Shown piece by piece: positions 17,302 to 25,279 of a stretch of DNA of 40,190 nucleotides. The translations under genes and the position numbers were made by a program. Numbering within the stretch: the first letter of the stretch is position 1; the number at the start of each line of letters is the position of its first letter. Source of the stretch: Provencibacterium sp. (GTDB taxonomy: Bacteria > Bacillota > Clostridia > Oscillospirales > Ruminococcaceae); contig JAAWDS010000050.1 in NCBI GenBank assembly GCA_022793895.1, positions 1-40,190 of the forward strand. Direction: 5' to 3'. The notes under the pieces were generated by a model. It had not been told where the DNA came from and searched no databases. It worked only from the letters and a program-made list of their open reading frames with translations.

Positions 17302-18057
17302 TTATAGCTTGCGGTAAGATCGAAGATACCGGCCGGGCACCTCGTCATAGGTCCGGCAAAACACCGTATAGGCCGGAAACCCCGCCTGAACCAAATCCTG
17401 TTCCAGCTGTGGATCAAACAGGAAGGTTTCTTCGCCGATATCGATCTCCGCCCATTCGTGGTAGGTATAGCCGCCGCCCGCCCGGCCGGTCTGTCCGGCA
17501 ACCAGATGTCCATCCAGCCCTATCGAGCGCGCCAGCAGCAGAAAGGCCGAAGCATAGGCGTTGCACATCCCGGTTTTAGCCGAGAGGGCGACTGCGCCAA
17601 ACCCCTCCATCTCCCCATAGCGGGCATAGATATCCGCGCAGGTGGTGTCCCCAACCGCCGCGCTCAGGTTGCGCAGGTGGGAACCATAGGATACCGTGGA
17701 GGTCACGTAATCATAGCAGGCCCGCACCTTTTCATAGGTGCCCATCTCTTCCTCCAGGATATCCTCCAAAATCTCATCCACCAGCTCTTGCAGCTCGCTG
17801 CTCTGTGCCGGGGAGGGGGTAAGCTCGGCCGCGTCCAGGATCGCCTGCGGCGTCCCTTCCTCCGCCTCTTCCCCACCGTCTTTCTTAGAATCGTCCTCCG
17901 CCGCTTCCACTATTTCGGCTTCCTCCAACCATTCCGTCTCCCCGTCCGTGTCCTCCGCCCAAGGGTCCGCTTCCTCGCGTGCAAACGCCGTCAGCGCCAG
18001 CGCCCCGGAAAGAAGCCCCGCGGCCGTCAGCGCGGCGGCCAGCCTTCGAATGATCAT
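17302..18057 (-). CDS. Secreted transglutaminase-like protein
   Basis: Exported protein of 251 residues: signal peptide (about 1-26, ending AFA-REE), a very acidic linker (about 30-75), then a transglutaminase-like cysteine protease fold. The catalytic triad is visible: C165 in KTGMCNAYAS, H200 in YTYHEWAEI and D215 in FLFDPQLE. The family includes peptidases and transglutaminases acting on the cell wall or surface proteins; the substrate is unknown. The frame can be opened at a TTG at 18066, but it abuts the AAGGGAAG ribosome binding site, whereas ATG 18057 sits nine bases from it, so I use 18057. Confidence 0.88.
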   Translation of the reverse strand: MIIRRLAAALTAAGLLSGALALTAFAREEADPWAEDTDGETEWLEEAEIVEAAEDDSKKDGGEEAEEGTPQAILDAAELTPSPAQSSELQELVDEILEDILEEEMGTYEKVRACYDYVTSTVSYGSHLRNLSAAVGDTTCADIYARYGEMEGFGAVALSAKTGMCNAYASAFLLLARSIGLDGHLVAGQTGRAGGGYTYHEWAEIDIGEETFLFDPQLEQDLVQAGFPAYTVFCRTYDEVPGRYLRSYRKL

Positions 18058-18092
18058 GATTTTCAACTTCCCTTATGTATAAATTCCTTCCT

Positions 18093-18122
18093 ATTATACC
18101 GCAAACCGTCAAGAAATGTCAA
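18093..18122 (-). promoter_or_regulatory. Promoter of the transglutaminase-like gene
   Basis: Minus-strand -35 TTGACA (18117-18122), an 18-base spacer and -10 TATAAT (18093-18098). Confidence 0.88.
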
Positions 18123-18162
18123 TCGTCCCGTTAAAATGCGTCGTTTTCAGCCGGCCATAAAA

Positions 18163-18288
18163 GGGCGCGTTGCAAAATGAAATTCTGCAACGCGCCCTTC
18201 TGAAAAAGCAGCTTTTGGGGCGAAGAGACCGCCCCCATTTCGTGCTGTCCGCGCGAAACCGCTATTTTTCCGGCGTCTGCAAACCGCG
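18163..18288 (+). repeat. Dispersed structured repeat, copy B
   Basis: Opens with GGGCGCGTTGCA paired to TGCAACGCGCCC (18163-18174 with 18186-18197). It continues with GAAAAAGCAGCTTTTGGGGC, the hairpin GGGGCG/CGCCCC, a third hairpin closed by TTTCG/CGAAA, and a TATTTTTC closing arm before CTGCAAACCG. Order and spacing match copy A. The 3' terminal GGGCGCGCCC seen in copies A and C is missing. The rest of the 336-base gap (18058-18393) holds the promoter above and no gene. Confidence 0.78.
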
Positions 18289-18393
18289 GGGCAGCTCGTG
18301 CGTTTTTTCCTACCAACCGGAAAGGCAGATTGCAGATAGGAGCCCCTCCGGCGGTTCGGTTCAGCCCTCATCCCTTTTCCGAAGACGGACGGC

Positions 18394-18930
18394 TCAATAG
18401 TTTTCCGCATGCACCTCAAAATAGCTCTGCGGGTGGCTGCATACCGGGCAAACCTGCGGCGCTTTGGTCCCTACCACGATGTGGCCGCAGTTCCTACACT
18501 CCCAGACCTTGACCTCGCTCTTCTCAAAAACGGCCGCCGTTTCCACATTGTGAAGTAGCGCACGGTATCTCTCTTCATGATGCTTCTCGATCTCTCCGAC
18601 CGCACGGAATTTTGCCGCCAGCTCCGGGAACCCTTCGGCCTCGGCCGTCTTGGCAAAGTCCTCATACATGTCCGTCCACTCGAAGTTTTCCCCTTCCGCC
18701 GCCGCGGTCAGGTTCTCGGCGGTGCTACCGATTCCCTGCAACTCCTTGAACCACATTTTGGCGTGTTCCTTCTCGTTGTCCGCCGTTTTTAAAAACAGCG
18801 AGGCGATCTGCTCATAGCCCTCTTTCTTCGCCGCCGAAGCAAAATAAGTATATTTGTTCCGCGCCTGCGACTCCCCTGCAAACGCCGCTTGCAGGTTTTT
18901 CTCTGTCTGTGTTCCAGTGTACTTGCTCAT
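18394..18930 (-). CDS. rbr: Rubrerythrin
   Basis: Non-haem di-iron peroxidase that reduces hydrogen peroxide in anaerobes, using electrons from rubredoxin-type donors. The 178-residue protein has an N-terminal four-helix ferritin-like domain with [19 protein letters not shown] and the second iron-ligand helix [13 protein letters not shown]-terminal rubredoxin-like domain has the pairs CRNCG and CPVCSH. ATG 18930 (MSKYTGTQ) lies ten bases from AAAGGAGA; an ATG three codons earlier is too close to that site. It is the last gene of the perR-flavoprotein/rubredoxin-rbr operon. Confidence 0.96.
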   Translation of the reverse strand: MSKYTGTQTEKNLQAAFAGESQARNKYTYFASAAKKEGYEQIASLFLKTADNEKEHAKMWFKELQGIGSTAENLTAAAEGENFEWTDMYEDFAKTAEAEGFPELAAKFRAVGEIEKHHEERYRALLHNVETAAVFEKSEVKVWECRNCGHIVVGTKAPQVCPVCSHPQSYFEVHAENY

Positions 18931-18950
18931 TTTCTTCATTCTCCTTTTTC

Positions 18951-19553
18951 TTAAAGCGGTCTAAAATCACTCGCCGGATGCTTGCACCACGGGCAGATAA
19001 AATCGTCCGGCAAGGTATCTCCTTCATACACATACCCGCAGACCACGCAGACGAACCCTTTCTTCTTTTCCTCCGCCTTCGGGGCAGGCTTAATGTGCTG
19101 TTGGTAATAGCGGTAGGTAGCAGATTCCTTCTCTGACAGAAGCCCGCCGCCGGCAACATCCGCTATGAACAGGGTATGCGTTCCCAAATCGGCAGCGGAA
19201 ACCACCTTTGCGCACAGATAGGCGTTGCACCCTTCCGCCACATACACGAGACCGTTTTCCGCCCTTTGAACCGAGACCCCTTCTAATTTATCCACCTTTT
19301 CGCCGCTTTGAAATCCCCAGTGCCGGTAGGTCTCAAACACAGAATCCTCCGCCAATATGGAGACGTTGAACATCCCCGTCCGTTGAATCATGCCGTGGGT
19401 ATAGTTCTTTTTATCGACCGTCACCAGGATTCGGTTTGGCTGTACAGTAGCCTGCGATACTGTGTTCACAATGCAGCCGTTATCCTTCTCCCCTTCCCTC
19501 GCCGTCAGGATAAAGAGGCCGTAACTGAGTTTCTCCAGCGCCTTCCCGTCCAT
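18951..19553 (-). CDS. Flavin reductase-rubredoxin fusion (high-molecular-weight rubredoxin)
   Basis: A 200-residue fusion: an N-terminal FMN-binding flavin-reductase-like domain (about 1-150, with [10 protein letters not shown] and [15 protein letters not shown]) and a C-terminal rubredoxin (about 158-200) with [11 protein letters not shown] and ICPWCKHP, the four iron-ligand cysteines. In Moorella such proteins (Hrb) pass electrons to flavodiiron or rubrerythrin oxygen/peroxide reductases, which fits rbr just downstream. ATG 19553 is eight bases from GGAGGTG. The start lies inside the 3' end of perR (74-base overlap), implying translational coupling. Confidence 0.92.
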   Translation of the reverse strand: MDGKALEKLSYGLFILTAREGEKDNGCIVNTVSQATVQPNRILVTVDKKNYTHGMIQRTGMFNVSILAEDSVFETYRHWGFQSGEKVDKLEGVSVQRAENGLVYVAEGCNAYLCAKVVSAADLGTHTLFIADVAGGGLLSEKESATYRYYQQHIKPAPKAEEKKKGFVCVVCGYVYEGDTLPDDFICPWCKHPASDFRPL

Positions 19554-19929
19554 TTCGATACACCTCCGCATTTGTCTTTTTACAATCGGGGCAAAGATAA
19601 AACACCTTTAGATCATAGCCGCAGATATCTTCCCCCAACTGTTGTTTCAATTCCCCGGTCAAGTCCTGAAAGCGGATATCCGCGAGCCGCCCGCACTGCC
19701 TGCATATCAGATGGTCATGCGGCAGAGCCTTATCATACCGGTCCGGCGATCCTTCCATCGGTATTCGCCGGATCAAGCCTTCGCTGCAAAGCAGGCCGAG
19801 GTTGTTATAAACCGTCGCCAAAGAGACCTTGGGCGCGCTCTTTTTTAATTCCAGAAAGATCTGCTCCGCCGTCCGATGTGCATGCGATTCATTCACCATG
19901 TCCTGTATTATCTTCGCATATTTCGGCAC
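19480..19929 (-). CDS. perR: Peroxide-responsive repressor, Fur/PerR family
   Basis: Metal-dependent DNA-binding regulator of 149 residues. The winged-helix region carries KVSLATVYNNLGLL, followed by the metal-site stretch PHDHLICRQCG and a second pair CPDCKK, giving the structural zinc site with two CXXC motifs. The start codon is GTG at 19929 behind GAGGTGG. After the last CXXC the frame continues about 30 residues into the next gene, longer than usual for PerR. PerR, not Fur, is inferred from the palindrome at its own promoter and from the rubrerythrin and rubredoxin partners. Confidence 0.9.
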   Translation of the reverse strand: MPKYAKIIQDMVNESHAHRTAEQIFLELKKSAPKVSLATVYNNLGLLCSEGLIRRIPMEGSPDRYDKALPHDHLICRQCGRLADIRFQDLTGELKQQLGEDICGYDLKVFYLCPDCKKTNAEVYRNGREGAGETQLRPLYPDGEGRGEG

Positions 19930-19945
19930 GCTTCCACCTCAATAA

Positions 19946-19988
19946 TTAGAATAATTCTAACTATAGGATATTTTCCCCTCTTTGTCAA
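19946..19988 (-). promoter_or_regulatory. perR operon promoter with PerR box
   Basis: Minus-strand -35 TTGACA (19983-19988), a 17-base spacer and -10 TATAGT (19960-19965). The palindrome TTAGAATTATTCTAA (19946-19960), a 7-1-7 PerR-box match, touches the -10 and covers the start site. PerR-metal bound here would block its own operon; peroxide would release it. Confidence 0.9.
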
Positions 19989-20255
19989 CCCCCAAACGCC
20001 CTTTTAAGCGCGAGCGGCCTCGCCGGGACGCTGGGCGCGCTGTAAAAGCCCGTTCCGGCCAGCCGAAATAAGAAGGATGCCTCAAAATGCCTGGGGACCG
20101 GAGGCTCTTTTCGATCCTTGCGGATAGTTTGTTCATTCCAGGCTTCGCAGACGCTAAACGATCCGCGGGAGACTTCACCCCTAGTTTCCCACACAGTAAA
20201 TCCCTGATACCGCCAAGCAGGAAATCCTCTGTTTCTTATAACGGCTAAGGCGTCC
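19989..20255. other. Intergenic region between perR promoter and a small hypothetical gene
   Basis: No convincing gene. An open frame on the minus strand crosses it but has no family resemblance and no clear ribosome binding site. A GGGCGCGCTGTAAAA word at 20033 resembles the start of the dispersed repeat, but the rest of the repeat is not there. Confidence 0.4.
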
Positions 20256-20585
20256 TCAGTCCGAAAGCCGGCGGATATGGGCCAAACGGCCGCCATCCTG
20301 AAGATAGCTGCAAAGCTGCTCCCCCAGCGCGCCGGCGCTCATCCGCTCCCCCTTTCCCAGCGGGGACAGCGCATCCTCCAGCTCCATATAAAGCCGGTTC
20401 ATCACCGCACCGCGGTGGATATAGCAAGGGGACGGATCGTCAAAAAACTCGATGCTCTTCTGTAAAATCATCTCTTCCCGCAGAGGGATATCCTGTAGCT
20501 CCCCCTCAAAGAGAAGGACGCCCGCCGGATCGGTCAATTGGAAGCGCGGCGGGCGGCGCTTGGCCGCTCTCTTTTTCCCAAACAT
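20256..20585 (-). CDS. Hypothetical protein, 109 residues
   Basis: I do not recognise this protein. It is soluble, begins with a basic stretch (FGKKRAAKRRPPRF), and has a beta-rich first half (LTDPAGVLLFEGELQDI) and a helical, charged second half. No cysteines suggest a redox role. A strong GGGAGGAAGAG ribosome binding site precedes ATG 20585, and it lies 29 bases after the stop of the CcdA-like gene, so the two are probably cotranscribed. Confidence 0.6.
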   Translation of the reverse strand: MFGKKRAAKRRPPRFQLTDPAGVLLFEGELQDIPLREEMILQKSIEFFDDPSPCYIHRGAVMNRLYMELEDALSPLGKGERMSAGALGEQLCSYLQDGGRLAHIRRLSD

Positions 20586-20614
20586 CTCTCTTCCTCCCTC
20601 TCAGCCGCCGGACC

Positions 20615-22156
20615 CTAGAGGGTCAGCAGCATGTAGCAGGCAAACGCGGTGAACAACAGCGCGCCTAAAAGTTTAATGAGCGGCATCCTCCGGCGCACCC
20701 ATTCGCTCATCGTAAACACCCGCTGTCCGGAATGCAGCAGCAGAATGAGCGCCGTCAGTGGGAGCAGCATGGCCAATACATAGAGGATGAGGGCAACGGC
20801 GCTCATGCCGTCCACCCGCCCGGCCGACTGCACCAGATACAGCAGCGTTGCCAGCGCGACCTGACCGGTACAGAGAAATTCCCCGGCGGACACCACCACC
20901 GACACCGCCGCTACCCCCAGATACATCCCCCCACGCGCGCGCGGGGAGCGCAGCCGTTCAATTGTCCGGCTGCAAAAGGCGCGCACGAGGGAAGGAAGCT
21001 GCAAGCGAACGCGCCCATAGTCCTCCCTACGGCAAGCAAAAAAGTCCCACAGGCTGAACGCGGCGATCGTCAGCATCAGCAGCGCGGCGGCTATCTGGAT
21101 AAAGCGGGATACCGCGCCGAACAGGCGGCTTTCCAGCAGGGAAAGCGCCGCATAAAGCCCAAAGGAAATAACGAAATAGGTGACGCCCTTTGCCGCGATA
21201 TAGGTCAGCCCCAGCGAGAGCAGCCGCCGCTTTTCCAGGAGAAGGACCGAAACGAGCAGCAGCACCATCGAGATGGCGCAGGGATTCAGGCCGTTGATGA
21301 GGCCCGCCGCCAGCACCGGAAGAAGCTGGGAAGGCGTGACCGACTGCAAAGACGGCCCGGCCCCGGCCGCGCCCTGTCCGGCAAACCCGCCATAGTCCGC
21401 CGCCCCGCTGCGTACGGTTGCGGCAGCCAGCCGCTCGATCTCCTCCGCCCCCGCCAGATAGCCCTCCTGATAAAAAACGATAGGCGCTTTGCGCTGCTGG
21501 GACGGTACGGCAAACTCCTCAAACAACTGCCGGATTTGCAGCACATTATCCCCTTCCAGCAGGCTGCGGCGGTCGATCACCGCGTCGGGAAACCGGGCCG
21601 CCAGCGTATCCAGCGCCCCGGCCGCCTGGCGGCAATCCTCGCAGGCGGCGGTATAGTAATATAAAAGATAGGGCTTTCCCCACCCCGGCGCGGCTTCTTC
21701 TCCCGCGGGCGTCCCGGACAAGTCTCCCTCCCCTGCTGGGGAACCGGCCGTCCCCTCCAGCGGGGTATAGGGAAGGCCATAGGCTTCACAGAAGGTCTGG
21801 CGCAGCCCTGCGGCGATTGCATCCTCCCCCATCAGGTAAAGGCCGTCCATCACCAGCAGCGGGGCCTGGCGCTCCTTTTGGGGGATTCCCAGCTCCTCGC
21901 AGGTCTCTTGAAAAGCCTCGTCTCCAAAGGAGAAGGTATCATAAAGGCGGAAGGTAAGCGATACCTGGTTCTTGATATCCCCCACCTGGCTGTTAAAGAG
22001 GTCGTAGAAAGCCCCCTCCGCATTGCAGGAGGCGCAGAGGTTCTCATAAAAATAGAGAATCTCTCCCTCCCGTCCGGCCCCGGACGCCGAAGCGCCCAGC
22101 GCCAGCCAGCACAGCCAAAGGGGAAGAAGAAACCAAAGACCTGCGCGCTTACGCAT
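20615..22156 (-). CDS. CcdA/DsbD-type membrane protein fused to two thioredoxin-like domains
   Basis: Predicted to move reducing power across the membrane for thiol-disulfide exchange outside the cell. The 513-residue protein has a signal or anchor segment (about 5-24). A first thioredoxin-like domain follows with the pair CASC (in YENLCASCNAEG), then a second with CEDC (in YYYTAACEDCRQAAG). After a linker there is a six-helix CcdA-like core with INGLNPCAISM and GEFLCTGQVALATL, each holding one of the paired membrane cysteines. ATG 22156 (MRKRAG) follows AAGGAAGG; the longer open frame reads through CRISPR-like repeats and is not credible. The order thioredoxin-thioredoxin-CcdA inverts the common DsbD layout. 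Confidence 0.85.
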   Translation of the reverse strand: MRKRAGLWFLLPLWLCWLALGASASGAGREGEILYFYENLCASCNAEGAFYDLFNSQVGDIKNQVSLTFRLYDTFSFGDEAFQETCEELGIPQKERQAPLLVMDGLYLMGEDAIAAGLRQTFCEAYGLPYTPLEGTAGSPAGEGDLSGTPAGEEAAPGWGKPYLLYYYTAACEDCRQAAGALDTLAARFPDAVIDRRSLLEGDNVLQIRQLFEEFAVPSQQRKAPIVFYQEGYLAGAEEIERLAAATVRSGAADYGGFAGQGAAGAGPSLQSVTPSQLLPVLAAGLINGLNPCAISMVLLLVSVLLLEKRRLLSLGLTYIAAKGVTYFVISFGLYAALSLLESRLFGAVSRFIQIAAALLMLTIAAFSLWDFFACRREDYGRVRLQLPSLVRAFCSRTIERLRSPRARGGMYLGVAAVSVVVSAGEFLCTGQVALATLLYLVQSAGRVDGMSAVALILYVLAMLLPLTALILLLHSGQRVFTMSEWVRRRMPLIKLLGALLFTAFACYMLLTL

Positions 22157-22196
22157 TCCAACCTTCCTTTCTTGCCGGGCAGCACCCAGCAGCCAC

Positions 22197-22359
22197 CGTT
22201 CCATCCACGCTCCCGTATGGGGAGAGAGGCATCCGCTATCAGCCCGCACAGGATGAGAGATTTCAACCCACACTCCCCACACAGGAAGCGACGGGAAAAG
22301 CAGTTTGCCGTAACGGACTTTAAGCCATTTCAATCCACACATCCTACAAACGGACGCGC
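22197..22359 (-). CRISPR. Degenerate CRISPR-like array, three repeats, two spacers
   Basis: Three 33-base units at 22327-22359, 22260-22292 and 22197-22229, read on the minus strand. Their 3' ends are GTGTGGATTGAAAT, GTGTGGGTTGAAAT and GCGTGGATGGAACG; the middle unit starts GTCGCTTCC. These match the type I-C pattern (GTCGC...GGGGAGCGTGGATTGAAAT), and the third unit keeps CTCCCCATACGGGAGCGTGG. Periods are 67 and 63 bases, leaving spacers of 34 (22293-22326) and 30 (22230-22259). By eye the repeats are 22/33 and 16/33 identical to the middle one. No cas gene is present. It is probably a relic. Confidence 0.6.
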
Positions 22360-22364
22360 CATTT

Positions 22365-23492
22365 TTAAAGTTTCCCGAAATAGAGCATCGGCTGCCGGAC
22401 GGCCAGGTTGCGGCGGACCTCCTCATCCTGCGATTCATAAGGGAGCGACGCATAAAGCCGCAGGCAGTCCTCCCGGTGAAGGGCGGCCCCGGCGAAAATC
22501 ATAAATGATGCGCGCGCCGGCCAGGATTCAAAGTGCATCACATCCGGCGGATAAAGCCAGCTCGCTTTATCCTGCAAGAAGGGCAGCAGATAATCCAGCC
22601 CCAGCGCAATGTTTTTTCCATCGCTGGCGGTGTAGCTCCAGAGATCCTCCTCCGGCCCGGAAAGCAGTTGGCAGAGCGTCACCATGTTATCCAGCACAAA
22701 GATGGAATAGGAATAGGGCTTGGTGCGCCGCAGCTCTTGAGGGAAGCTGCCATCCGCCGCCATCTGTTCCGGAAGGAACACCTCCTTGTAACGCTTGCGG
22801 CAAAGCGAGAGAACATCCTCCCGATCGGTGAAACGGGCAAAGGCCGCCAGCTGTACAAAGCAGGTTACGCTGTGATTATTCCTTGCATTCTGCTCATCCT
22901 TCCCCTGCGGATGGGTCAGCATCCAATCTAAGTATGCGCCGAACCACGCGCGCAGCGCCTGATAGAGCGTATCCGTCATCGCCTGCGCGCCCCGCAGCGC
23001 TTCCACAGCAAACGGGACGTCAATGAGGTGCAGCGTATCGATAATACCGGTGCCGCGGCCGGGGCAGACGCCGGGAATCGCCTGCGCATAGAGCAGGTGC
23101 GGATTCATCCGGGTCCCGGCATCCACGAAAAACTCCTCCAGCATCCGGCAGGCCTTTGCGGCATATTTCTCCTCTCCGGTCAGCCGCCAGGCGGCCGCGA
23201 GAGCGGAAACATGGGTGCGCATCCGGCGCATGGACATGCGGTGCGCGATGAAATTCCCCGGGTTGGTCTCCCCGTCCCGCTGGATATAGGGCAGGCCGTC
23301 CGGCTGGTTGGGGTCCGGCCACCAATAATCCCCATTGGAATAAAAATCGTGCGGGCCGCCCTCGCTCAAGGGGGCCGCCGCATCGGTGATGTGCTCGCAA
23401 GGGGCGTTCAGCGCCGCTTCGGCGGCCTTTAAAATCTGCCCGCGGTCATAGCAGTCCGCGGGCGCCGGAACGGACGGATAAAAGGTAAGCAT
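22365..23492 (-). CDS. Alginate-lyase-family polysaccharide/oligosaccharide lyase
   Basis: Cytoplasmic protein of 375 residues with the pattern of the alginate lyase superfamily ((alpha/alpha)-barrel): SNGDYWWPDPNQPDGLPYIQ near 51-70, then helices containing EQNARNNHSVTCFVQLAAFA, where the Asn-His pair is the likely catalytic site. It resembles the group that includes PL38. Such enzymes cut uronic-acid-containing chains by beta-elimination. There is no signal peptide, so it would act on imported oligosaccharides. ATG 23492 follows AGGAGG. It is the last gene of the sugar locus. Exact family and substrate cannot be fixed by eye. Confidence 0.75.
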   Translation of the reverse strand: MLTFYPSVPAPADCYDRGQILKAAEAALNAPCEHITDAAAPLSEGGPHDFYSNGDYWWPDPNQPDGLPYIQRDGETNPGNFIAHRMSMRRMRTHVSALAAAWRLTGEEKYAAKACRMLEEFFVDAGTRMNPHLLYAQAIPGVCPGRGTGIIDTLHLIDVPFAVEALRGAQAMTDTLYQALRAWFGAYLDWMLTHPQGKDEQNARNNHSVTCFVQLAAFARFTDREDVLSLCRKRYKEVFLPEQMAADGSFPQELRRTKPYSYSIFVLDNMVTLCQLLSGPEEDLWSYTASDGKNIALGLDYLLPFLQDKASWLYPPDVMHFESWPARASFMIFAGAALHREDCLRLYASLPYESQDEEVRRNLAVRQPMLYFGKL

Positions 23493-23620
23493 TCGAAACC
23501 TCCTGTTCTTTATCCAGGGCTAAACAGCCCTTTTCATGTGACAGACGCAGCCATATGGAGAAGCCGGCGGCGCAAAAGCCCCGCGCTCCATGCTCCCCGA
23601 TGCACCAGAAAGCGCCAAAG

Positions 23621-23642
23621 CCCGGCCGCTACAGCGGCCGGG
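23621..23642 (-). terminator. Strong hairpin at the end of the GntR-type regulator
   Basis: CCCGGCCGC and GCGGCCGGG pair perfectly around TACA and overlap the stop codon at 23629. On the minus strand only CTTT follows, so termination would be partial. It may reduce read-through into the lyase gene. Confidence 0.45.
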
Positions 23643-24747
23643 TTGTATGGCGATCCACAAAGGTGGTGCAGATCTGAATGCGGGAGTTGCCGCCGGAGAA
23701 CTGCTCTCCAACGCAGCCCTGTAGATACCAGCAAACATAATCCGCTATCCATGCAATATTCACATCCACCGTTGATATCGGGTAAAAGATGTTGGTATAG
23801 CGCTGCGAGTGATCGAACCCGACCAGGCTCATCGCTCCCGGCACGGACACCCCCCGCTTTTCCAGGCAGCTCAGGCAGCCGTAGGCCATATCGTCGTTAA
23901 AGGCAAAGATAGCCGTCGGCCGTTCAGAGGCCGGCATTTCCAAAATCCGCTGCGCAATCTCCTGGCCGGAGTGGAACAGCCAATCCCCATAAAAGAGGAA
24001 GCGCTCATCGAAATGGATCCGGCGCTCCCGGTAAAGGCTTTTGACCCCCCGCAGGCGTTCGCGGGTCGTCTGGTAGCCGTGCTTCCCTGCAATCAGGGCA
24101 ATGCGGCGGTGCCCCTCATCCGTCAGGCGCTGCGCCACGAGATAGCCGCCCAGCCAGTTGTCGCTCACAATGCTGGTGAAAAGCGGCGTATAATGATTGA
24201 TCGAAACGCAGGGCACGCCGGAGGAAACTGCCTGCCGGTGGTGCGTCTCCACCACATAGCTATCAAAGATAATCGCCGCCGGGCAGGTAAAGCGGATGAT
24301 CTCCCCCAGGTCAAAGCGCGGGCCAATCGGCTTGAAGATCAGGTTATAGCCCATCTCAAATATTTTCTTGTCCAGCAGATGGAAGAGCTGGATATGAAAA
24401 AATTCCGATTGGGTGCTTTGCAGATAGTTTTCCTGCGTCACCATGAGGATATTGCGCCGCGGCGCTGGGGAAGGAGGGGGATCGATCAGGCGCTGGTCTC
24501 CGGTCAGAATCCGCGTTCCATAGCCTGGAACACGCTGGATCATGCCCTCCTCCACCAAGAGCTGCAACGCTTTGCGCACCGTGCCCCGTTCCACATCGAA
24601 GCGCTGGCATAGCTCCTTTTCCGAGGGCAGCTTGTCGTAGCCTTCATATTTGCCGCCGAGCAGCTCGGTCTTTAAATCGGCATAAATACTGCGGTAGATG
24701 GGGCGGCGGATGGCGCGCTCTCTCGTGTCATCGGTTTCCATCGCCAT
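23629..24747 (-). CDS. GntR-HTH regulator with LacI-type sugar-binding domain (AraR-like)
   Basis: A 372-residue transcription factor. The N-terminal GntR winged helix (about 12-80) contains LPSEKELCQRFDVERGTVRKAL and GMIQRVPGYGTRI. The C-terminal periplasmic-binding-like domain (about 95-365) has WLGGYLVAQRLTDEGHRRIALI and FAFNDDMAYGCLSCL, typical effector-binding text. The combination is that of AraR. It presumably senses a sugar of the locus. Possible starts are TTG 24756, ATG 24747 and ATG 24741; I prefer 24747, eleven bases from AAGGG. Its start overlaps the end of the RbsD/FucU gene, so the pair is coupled. Confidence 0.9.
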   Translation of the reverse strand: MAMETDDTRERAIRRPIYRSIYADLKTELLGGKYEGYDKLPSEKELCQRFDVERGTVRKALQLLVEEGMIQRVPGYGTRILTGDQRLIDPPPSPAPRRNILMVTQENYLQSTQSEFFHIQLFHLLDKKIFEMGYNLIFKPIGPRFDLGEIIRFTCPAAIIFDSYVVETHHRQAVSSGVPCVSINHYTPLFTSIVSDNWLGGYLVAQRLTDEGHRRIALIAGKHGYQTTRERLRGVKSLYRERRIHFDERFLFYGDWLFHSGQEIAQRILEMPASERPTAIFAFNDDMAYGCLSCLEKRGVSVPGAMSLVGFDHSQRYTNIFYPISTVDVNIAWIADYVCWYLQGCVGEQFSGGNSRIQICTTFVDRHTTRPL

Positions 24748-25147
24748 CTGTAACAACGCCCTTTTTTAAAATAATATTGGCGCAGCGCGTTCCGTCCGTT
24801 GTCGCCACAATCCCCGCGCAGCGCTTTGCCCGCTCATAAAATGCGAAGCGTTCCACCCGTTCGATTCCCTTATCCGGCGCCAGCGCCTGAAAGCGATCCA
24901 GCATGCCGTTCTGCGCCGCGCCCTCCATAACGGCGATTGGGCAATCCACCGTCGCATCCAGCGGGAAAAAGCAGAGGATCTCCCTCACGAGCGCTTCAAC
25001 CGGGCTGTTCGTGATCCAAACCGTCTCCTTTTCCATCGTCCGGCGGGGGAAATTCGCGTCGCAGATAAGCAGCTCCTCGCCATGTCCAAGATCCATCATG
25101 AGCCGCAGCAGATCCGGGGTAAATATCTTCGGTATATGGTACAGCAT
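24728..25147 (-). CDS. RbsD/FucU-family sugar mutarotase
   Basis: Small (139 residues) cytoplasmic enzyme family that interconverts sugar anomers. The motifs LGHGEELLICDANFP near 20-34 and the C-terminal YERAKRCAGIVATTDGTRCAN region fit FucU (fucose mutarotase) better than ribose pyranase, but the sugar cannot be assigned. ATG 25147 follows GGAGGGAAG. It overlaps the regulator gene by about 20 bases. A terminator (25225-25275) separates it from the upstream oxidoreductase, so it may have its own, unrecognised promoter. Confidence 0.85.
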   Translation of the reverse strand: MLYHIPKIFTPDLLRLMMDLGHGEELLICDANFPRRTMEKETVWITNSPVEALVREILCFFPLDATVDCPIAVMEGAAQNGMLDRFQALAPDKGIERVERFAFYERAKRCAGIVATTDGTRCANIILKKGVVTDGDGNR

Positions 25148-25224
25148 AAACTCTTCCCTCCATTCTCCGAAACCGCAGCCGGGCAGCTTTGCCGGGCGTT
25201 GATTCCTTCTCCTGCCGTCTTAGG

Positions 25225-25275
25225 GAAAAAGCGGGCCGTTGTTCCGTTTTTAAAATCTGGAAACAGCGGCCCGCT
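25225..25275 (-). terminator. Terminator inside the sugar locus
   Basis: On the minus strand AGCGGGCCGCTGTTTCC pairs with GGAACAACGGCCCGCT (imperfect, about 15 pairs), followed by TTTTT. It lies directly after the stop of the first Gfo/Idh gene and before the mutarotase gene. Confidence 0.8.
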
Positions 25276-25279
25276 CTAT

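Noticed and set aside
19985-20296. A 103-codon minus-strand frame upstream of perR
   Set aside because: No ribosome binding site, overlaps the perR promoter and the small hypothetical gene, no recognisable motif.
22157-22364. A functional CRISPR-Cas system
   Set aside because: No cas gene occurs in the window and the repeats have diverged too far for a working array.
22157-22453. N-terminal extension of the CcdA-like protein to 612 residues
   Set aside because: The added part translates the CRISPR-like repeats and lacks a ribosome binding site, while ATG 22156 has both a site and a signal peptide.
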